From Ancylostoma caninum (Eukaryota; Nematoda; Chromadorea; Rhabditida; Ancylostomatidae): a stretch of 64,000 nt of DNA. Shown piece by piece: positions 11,201 to 20,200 of this stretch. Below the pieces are notes generated by a model, which was not told the origin of the DNA, made no database searches, and saw nothing but the letters and a program-made list of their open reading frames with translations. The stretch's first letter is position 1. Each line of letters starts with the position of its first letter. A program made the translations under genes and the position numbers. The DNA is taken from assembly GCA_037903475.1 (NCBI GenBank), contig JBAJFG010000240.1:496001-560000 (forward strand), read 5' to 3'.

Positions 11201-14200
11201 AATCCCATTCTCTCGTGGGTTGTATCCTTTGGTGGTGATGTGGGAAATTTTCGTAATCTTCGTGATTTCCTCCATTACCTGGTTAACAAACTCACCACCT
11301 CTATCGGATAATATACTTTTCGGCCACCTGCAACCTTCCGCGATCCATCTTAGGAAAATGGTCCTAGCTATAGTTTGGGCCGTTTTGTCCGGTACTGGGT
11401 AAGCCGCTGCAAACTTCGAAAAATGGTCTATTACCGTTACAGCATACCGGTTCCCCTTTGTCGTCAACCCTAACTCTAGAACGTCCACGCCAATGACTTC
11501 GTACGGTTTGGAAGTTACAATCGGCTTCAGAGGCGGGACCAACACTTCCCGCGGGTTATGCACAAAACACTTTTGACACTCTTTACTCCATTTATGCACA
11601 TCCTGTGTCATCCCCGGCCAGTAGACCTGTTTTCTCAACCTTTGCAGTAACTTATGCGCATTAAAATATCCCGCGAAGAGTCCACTGTGAGCCTCATGAA
11701 AAATTTCATAGCGAAAAGGCTTCGGCACCACGAAGACCAAACTGCCGTCCTCCCTGTACATCTTTAGCTCTCCATCTTCTATTACAAAATCCTCAATCCT
11801 CAGTGGATATTTCTCTCCGGGTATCCTTACACTCTGGTCCCCCCTACCTTCCTCTACCAGGTTGACGAGCTCTCCCAGATGAAAATCCTTTCTCAATTCC
11901 TTCAGCCATTTGGTGTCTTCCTTCACGAATACCGCGTTTACGACAGCTTCATCTACTCCATCCAGCGATTCAGAGGCCATTGCCGTTGGAATCCCCCGAC
12001 TTAACGCATCCGCTACTACATTGGCCTTGCCCTTTACATACTGGATTTGGAGATTATATCTCTGTAATTCCAGCGACCAGCGCAAAACGCGTGCCGAGAC
12101 GTTGCTCCTCTTGAACAACGCAGTCAACGGCTGATGATCGGTCATAACTACGGTCGGCAATCCATAAATGAACATGTGGAACCTCCTGACTGCATGTACT
12201 ACCGCCAGTGCCTCCAGATCTGTCACGTGGTAACGTCGTTCTGCTTTACTCAACCCTTTCGAGGCAAAGAAGATGGGGTGAAGCTGGTGATCCTCCCCTT
12301 CTTGTGACAAGACCGCTCCTAGTCCGTATGTCGACGCGTCTGTGCATATCACAAAAGGTCTGCTACCGTTACGCGCGCTCTGGACGTCCGGCTGAGACAA
12401 AACCGGTGCCGAACAAATCATTTCCTTCATATTAGCCATAGCGTCCTCCTGCTCCTTTTCCCAGTACCACTTCGATTTGGGAGATGTTAGCCTAAACAGG
12501 TGAGCAGCGTGCTTAGAGAACCCTAAGCAGAACTTTCTATAGAACGAGGCCATTCCTAGGAACGTACGGAGTTCCTTCGCGTTTCTTGGCGTCGGATACT
12601 CCTTGATAGCCCTAATTTTCTCGGGATCCATGTGTACCCCTTCTCCATCAACTACATGTCCTAGAAAGGACACCTTCTCCTGCAACAGAATGCATTTTTG
12701 GGCTTTCAGCCGCAGACCTGCTTTCTGTAACCGAGAAAACACCTCCTTTAGCAACTCCAAATGCCGCGTCTTCGTCTCCGTACATACCATAATGTCGTCT
12801 ATGTAGCAGAAAACCTCCTTGCCAAGAAGATCGCCATATACGGTGTCCATTAGTCGCTGGAACACGGGTGGGCTCGTACTCAATCCAAACGGTGTTACCC
12901 GAAATTGGAAAAGTCCCTCCGGCGTGGTGAAAGCAGACTTTTCCTTGGCATCGTCCGCTAATGGTATTTGCCAGTACCCACTACATAAGTCGAGAGTAGA
13001 GAAGAAGCGCTTTCCCCCCAAGCTTTGCAGTAATGCTTCTATGCTTGGTAGCGGGTAAGCGTCCAACTTGATTCTTTTGTTGAGCTCCCTGTAGTCCACA
13101 CATAACCTTATGGACCCGTCCTTCTTCTCTACCAATACAATAGGAAATGCCCACTCGGAGCTACTCTTCTCAATGATATTCCTTTTCAGTAGATCAGCCA
13201 ACAATTCCTTAAGCTTCTGCCTAACCCCCAATGGCACTGGTCTTGCCTTCAGTTTAACTGGAGGACTATCACCTGTATTGATAGTCATCTTCACAAGGTC
13301 CGTTTGCGTCAATTCCTTATCGGATACAGCAAATGAACCCGCGAACTGCTCCAGGATCTCCTTGAGCTCACCCTCCAAAACGTTTGCCTTGGAGTTCGTC
13401 GAAATCAGTTCAAGCAGCTTCTCCCTTCTCTCATCTTCGGTCATACCTTTATCGTCACCGTCCCACTTTAGCTGGCTCACTTCCTCTACATTTTCATGCC
13501 ACTTGTCCGTTCCCCAACTTCCTACATCTTCCCCTTCCTTTAGTATCATGGGCTCATCGCTATTGTTAAATACTGGCAGCTGTGTTTGCTGTTGCACTAC
13601 CTTGAAAACTCCCGACGCAAATCCCGACTTACATGGCCAGATAACACGGTCTGCCACAGTCTCCGATTCTCCCTTACACTGGACCTCTACCAAGGCGGTA
13701 TCATGTGGTGGTATGTATGCTCTTCGCGCAACTGCCACCCTCTGCCCACCGTCCTCTACCGCCTCTATCGGCCTCTGTTTCTCCGTTCTTCTCGCCAATT
13801 TTACTTCTACTCCTAACTTCCTCAACGCATTAGTTCCAATCAGTAGCTCGTTCTCCGATCCCGACGATATATGGAAGGCAACTGTTTTTTTCTCACCCCC
13901 TTCCAGCTCTACGTCCACGTATACAGCTCCCAGAAACTTCATTGCATTATTAGAGGCGTCAAACACGGGTTTCAATCTTGACTTATCAATCAACGTCAAC
14001 GCATCCACATCTACCCCTCTATCCTGCGCTTCGGCTAATATGCCAACTGGTACAATGCTAATCATGGAGCCAGTATCAATCAAAGCCGAACACTTCCTTC
14101 CCAGAGCCATTACTGACATTAGCATGCGCGATCCTATCAAATCCTCATCACTTTCCTCCCCTTTCCTCACTGACAAACCTAAGGAGCGTACATCTCTTAT

Positions 14201-17200
14201 GATCTCTGACAGCTTCTTCTCCTTACCTACTAGCTCAGCTGCACCACAATCAATTTGATTCACCCTCGTGGAGCGCCCAGGGCAATCGCGACCTATGTGC
14301 CCATACCTTGAACAGTTATAGCATTTCCTGTTCTCATTCCTCCGCAGGCTCATGCTACCTTGTTTCTCCTGGCTCTGACCCTCTCTGTCGCCTCTTTGTG
14401 TCTCATTACCGCTCAACTTATTGTGACTCTGGCAGACTTCATCTCCATCCCGACGTGGTGACTCCCTATTAGTGGCTACGTCATTTAACCCTGACTGGAC
14501 CCTACCTCTACCGTCCCCTTGCTCAGAGTAGTATGAGGCTCTTCGCTTCCACGCCGGAACGGGTGGCTTTCTCTGCGCACTCAACATCATCTTAGATTGC
14601 TCAATACTAAGCGCTAGCTGCTTAATTTCATCATACGCTTTGCGGGGCTCTACCTTGTGAAGCGCTCCCAAAAGCTGGAAATGTTCTGGCCAATGCCCCA
14701 GATTGTCGAGAAGCACCTGTGCGTACTCCATCGATCTATCCTCGACCGTGCAATCTGGATTGGCTTGTCTTCCTAGCCTTTCCAGTACATTGCAAAAGTC
14801 GGAAATCTCTTGGTTGGGTCTCAATCTCAGATTCCTCAGCTCCGTCAACGCTCTCATTCGCCCTGCCACTGAATCACAGGCTAACAGTTTGTCCATCTCT
14901 GCGATCACTGCTTCCAACCCTTGCTCTTTAATAAACCTAGGTATGGCAGCGAACACCGCTTTTGCCCTTCCCCCTAGGTGGTCATCCCCAAGAATATCCA
15001 GCAAGGTGGCTTCGCAAGTTATCACCTTCTCATACTTTCTCTTGAACCGCCTTACGAATTCCTTGAAATTTTCCTGCCTAGTTCCTTTAAACACCCCTGG
15101 ATCAGTGCATGCTAGCGATCTCAGATATGTAACTATTTGGTAACTAACATCCGTACCTAGGTCTTCCCGAGCCGGCACCGTTGCAGCCGTTGAAGTCGAA
15201 CACGGCCTCCAGTCCTTTACATATGTCGGTCCAGTCGCACAAAGGTTGTTCTCCTGTAACACCTCACGTTGTTCCCTCAATATACTTTGGACCATAGCTT
15301 CCGGTAAAACTTCCTTACCCTTGGGCTCTGCAGGGGTTCCATTCGTCTTCCCATCTGCCCGACGTTGGAGCTCAACCACGGCATTTTTCACCTGGAATAC
15401 ATCCGTGTTAAGCACTTCGCAAACTTCTGTCATCACTTCTCCATCCCTTTCCATCGTCTGAATATACTCTCTCCACTCGCTCTCAGATTCAATGCCCCTT
15501 TGTGATAACGTTTCAACAATCACATTCACTAAGCCCTGAGGCATCCTTGGCTTCCCAGAAACCCTTGCTAATATCTCGCCTACTCTCTTATTCGCGCCCT
15601 CAATCAGGCCTTCGATTTCTCCCTTTACCTGCCTCGCTACCCTTGACTCACTGAGTATTGCGTTCACTTTCAGCTGTGCCTCTTGCAAAACTTTCACACA
15701 TTCCCCGAACTCTCCTTCCGCAAATAGGCTATTACCACTAAGCGGACATACCTCAATTGGGGGCCTGTTCTCATCTCCCGACTCCATTGGCACCTCGGCG
15801 TCCATTCTGGAAAGTAACACATTAGAAGGCTCTCTCGTTACTACCATCTTGGCAAATGCGATCGCCCGTTACCACACCGCAATGAGTGCCTTTGTCTAAC
15901 TATAGTGTACTTTCCCTCAACTCTGATTGCCCTTACTTTGCGGCACTATGTTATACAATGGCACCCTTGCTTTGCGGTAACCACTGTATACTACCAAAAA
16001 AAACGACGGAAAAATATCGCGAAACACAGCAAAGAACGAGTCGATGCTCAGCAATCGATACCCTGCAGCGGTGACCTAGTAGAGGAGCGCCTATCAAAAA
16101 TCAATAAATAGGACTCACTGCAGAGCACAATGCAGAAAAGAGAGAGAGGGAGAGAGGGAGAGAGAGATGACTGAGTTACAAGTCAACCTAGATCCAAAAC
16201 TGTAACTTTTTTTTTTGCTCAGTGAAATCGGCTTGCTACCAGTTGGAATAGTTTTAGTTCGGCCCCCATGTAAGAGCCGGAAGAAAAGAAAGTGTAAGTT
16301 TCCAACAGGTATCAAACCGATCCAACGGAATTGAGACCACAGCACGACAAGACACAATGAATTTATTCAAAGCAAATAAAAACCAGTACAAAAATGCAAT
16401 AATGCGAAAAAAATACAAAGCAGTTCAATCCAGAAGAGTCCCAAGAGCAGAGGCGGTGGAGCTCGGATGAGGCGAGAGATTTCTTCAGGAAGCAATCAAA
16501 ATCTCGGTACTGTGTTTACGTCGTGCCACGGAGGCGCTGACTAACAGAAATCAGAAAAAGCCACTCAGGCTCAAAAGGAGAAGTTGCTCTTGGCAAGCCA
16601 CACAGGCGTTGCCCCACAGGAAAGAAAGAGAAAGCAAAAAACTTCTTCCGAATGATTTTCCTTTCATAGCATCCGGAATCCCGCCTTTTCTGGATTCCCG
16701 CCTACACCGCCCGCCGTTTTAGCGGGAGGTGCCTGGGTTGATCTGCGTGATCAACCGCAGGGGTGGACACTATAACGTACATTCTCTTTTCCTTCTATTT
16801 CCGTTCTTTTTCACTTTTTACTTCACAAAGTTTTTTGTCCAACCCCAACCTAGCAACTCGACCATCCCGTTCAACCATTGCGGAGGCGGAGCATCCAAGA
16901 ACGGTTTCCCGTGAATTCCAACCGAGTTGGCTACCATGTTCGTTTTTACCGCAGTCGAAAATCCAATACTAAGTAGAAATCTTGAAGAGAAAATTTTTCG
17001 TCTAGTGCTACCTTGAATCCTAATATAGCAACAGAACAGCTAAAAAACGGTTCCCTTTTGATCTTATCTTAAGGCACTCTAGGGCAGCGCACTATGAAAA
17101 GGTGGAATTTGCAGGGTCCATAGTTGAGTTTAATTTGACATTGTCCTGATATCCAACCTGAACCCTGGAGTTCGATTCTCAATCTCACTAGTTTTCCTTC

Positions 17201-20200
17201 TATGATTTTGGTGTCGAATTGTATTATTTGGGACTGAAAATCACCAGTCAGAGACTAATGAAAACCTACCACAAACAAACACTGAGAGAGCTACGAGGTA
17301 GGCCTTGAGAACAACACTGAGAAGCGCGTGAAAATGCGCAAGCGAAAGTGATGTTTGCTGTTGCAGTGATTGTATGTCCACGTATTCTTCATACGGCTTC
17401 TGATAACGACCTCGAATAGTTTCAAAACTGCAAATAAGAGACGTTAAACGTTGACGAAAATCTAGCGCTTATATATGCGCCTAGGTACCTGTTGAAAGTA
17501 AGCGCGATGGCTTCATTCAGCTCCCTGAGTAGATGTGGCATTCCCCTAAATTTACAGAATTTAATAATAGCAGTGTGTTACTGCCTAGGCTGTCCCCGAG
17601 GATAGAACGCCGAACATCCAGCGATATTCGCGCACATTCCAGCAGATCTTGATTGATTTTCGGGCATGATTCGCGTAAAATCGAGCGTATTTCGTTCCGG
17701 CATCCCTTTTTGGGATCGAGTATAGCCGCGAGCGCACATAGGGAACATCTGCCAGGTCACGTGGGGGACGTCTGCGACATGTGGGGGTAAGTGCCCCGCG
17801 ATTCGAGGTCCACTCCAGGTAGAATTGGGGGTGGACCCCCCCCCCCCCCCAATTGTACCTGGGGTGTACTGCCCCTAAACTTCATTTATGAATTCTCAAA
17901 AAAATACGCAGCTTCTATGGGGAGAGCGTTCTTCCCGTGATGGTGTTCAAAGAATTTTCATGAATGGGGCATGGGTTTGTTTGAATAGTCACACTCCAAC
18001 CTCAATCATCACACTATTCAAATATTTCTGCGCTTACTTTCTCACAGCGAATGCCAGATACTTCGGTGTTATCAATTCGTCTCTAATGAAGAGCAGTCGT
18101 CTGCGATCATCAACTATTGATTTTGAGTTTGGGGCAAGATCATACGCAAGCGCACTGAACACAAATAGACGATCCTGTGAGAGTAGCGAATCAACATCAG
18201 CGAAACTTTCCTCCACCATATCCCTGAAAAGAAAACAGTTGTTTTGCTCATCTGGGAAAATATTCAACATATGTATTCCGGGCTTTCGTTCTTCTCGAAC
18301 ATATGGATGGCGAGATGTTGCTGCTTTCGGGTCACTGCCAATAGCTACCAACCTGGGGTGGCGGTCAAGACGTACGCCGCGACGCGACCGCGCCGCACGC
18401 GTACGCTTTTCAAGTTCGGGTTCTTTCTTCGAAGTTGACGCACTAAATCACCTTCTCGCAGTCTGTGGGCTCCGATAACACTCATCTGTCCCTCTCAAGG
18501 TCAGAAAAGTTGTCCATATCCACGCAGAACTGCTCGTACCTTTGACGGCTGCGGCCGCGACGCGCACATGAATCAACTAATCACAGACTGGCAGCGTACC
18601 TCTTGTCACGCAGCCCCCAACCTGATCCGCGCCGGATGAGCTCAGCAATCGCAATTTCTACAGCGAGGTAACGAAATCACACTCACAGACCCGCCGGTTC
18701 GGAAAGAACCAGCGAAACACCTAATGATTATAACAATGTGGATGCGTCTTGATTTATAGCCGCTATCTAGTGTGACAGCCACTTTTCGTAGAACCGTCCA
18801 GGGCTAGCTGATTTTCACATCGTCGCAATTTTCGCTCAAATTAGCCCTGGAGCACAAAATTTCTCTCATCCTCTCATGCTGGCCCATTTTCTTTAGTTTT
18901 CTCTACAGTGCGCCTCGTGCATCATTATTCAGTTCAAATGCGCCAGCTCCTTTATTTTAAAGAAGATTCGACGAAGAAATCTTCAACTTGTCTGAAAAGT
19001 TACTGAGTCAAGTATTATGCGACAGATCCTCTTTTTCGAATCACCAAACCTATAGAAATATTTAAACAGCCTTGACAAAGCTTTGTTGTTTGCAGAGGAG
19101 AGGCACGACTCACGACTTGACGGACGAGGACTTGTCCAATAATTTATCTGTTCTTTCCAGCAAAAGAAAGAGAATTGAATGGAAGTTTTGAAAATCACCT
19201 CTTCTGCAGCTTTCGCAGTCTCGCACACTGGACTGGACGACAATACCAAAAAGGTGAATAACCTCCTCGTTGAATGATCATCTTCCATCCCTTAATGAGA
19301 TAAAAATTAGTATTCACGCCAGCTTCATTTGCATTTTACAAATTACATGATATTCCATTGCATTCATTGCTTCGTCCAAATTGTTAAATATCGTACCACG
19401 ATAGCGCGTTAGTGTGAGAACACTGCGTAGTTTTGCCTCAAAAAAATAAACTGATCGCATGAATGTAGCTTGGAATTGCAAGAGATGTTTCTCTCTCCTC
19501 AGAAGCGCAAGCCTATCATGTTCACAAACCTCATAATGTACTATCACTGTGAAGCAGAACCACAACCAAGCACAAGCAAGGATTCTGACACATATAGGCC
19601 CACGAAGGTCTAACTCGAATTGTTTCAGTAGTCCTGAGAAGAAACATGCGTTGGAAACTTATTAGGGAGAATATTAAGAATACTCGAGCAGAACTGAGAG
19701 CAATACTTGCCTTCAAAGGTTATCATTATCCATCTCGATAGCGAACGCCGACCGCTTTCAAAAACCTTTGTGTAGAAAAATAGAAGCATGGCTACAGTCA
19801 AACTTGTCAGCACCAGAATGGAAAACGCCTAACAGAGTATTTCACTTTCTCTAGACAAACAGCCGATAACCTGTGACATATTTCCTCTTTTGGAAACTTA
19901 TATTGCTTCAGAAACTTCTTCGTTCTTAAATTCTTAAGCGATCCAACTGGACACAGGAGTAGGGCCTTCCCCACGACCTAAGAAATGCGTACGGTCCAGT
20001 GATCAGTTATGAAACTGGAGTCAATGAAAGCTTCACATTTGTGAGGAAGGACTGGGCACTCTCTGCCGTACCTGACTGATACCTTCACCACTCTCACGCC
20101 AGCAAAAATCTAGGACCATATCATCTCTCCAAGATGTTCAGGAAAGCACACCATCGGTTGAAACTTTTAATTCAGATTACTAGAAATCCGAAAATGGATT

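Larger units (their letters stand above)
9052..16769 (-). mobile_element. Full-length Ty3/gypsy LTR retrotransposon (Cer1-like), 7718 bp
   Basis: Two 501-bp LTRs enclose a gag-pol reading frame on the minus strand; order protease, reverse transcriptase, RNase H, integrase defines Ty3/gypsy. LTRs begin TG and end CA and I see no difference between them, so the insertion is recent. A polypurine tract sits just inside the 3' LTR and a TGG-starting candidate primer-binding site just inside the 5' LTR. It sits in the last intron of the middle receptor gene, in the gene's orientation. One in-frame TGA near the end of the integrase core interrupts gag-pol, otherwise coding is open. No env-like gene with signal peptide and membrane anchor is visible. 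Confidence 0.95.

Noticed and set aside
13110..14258. 382-codon plus-strand open frame
   Set aside because: It lies antisense to gag-pol and mirrors its codon structure; Ser/Pro-rich composition without domains.
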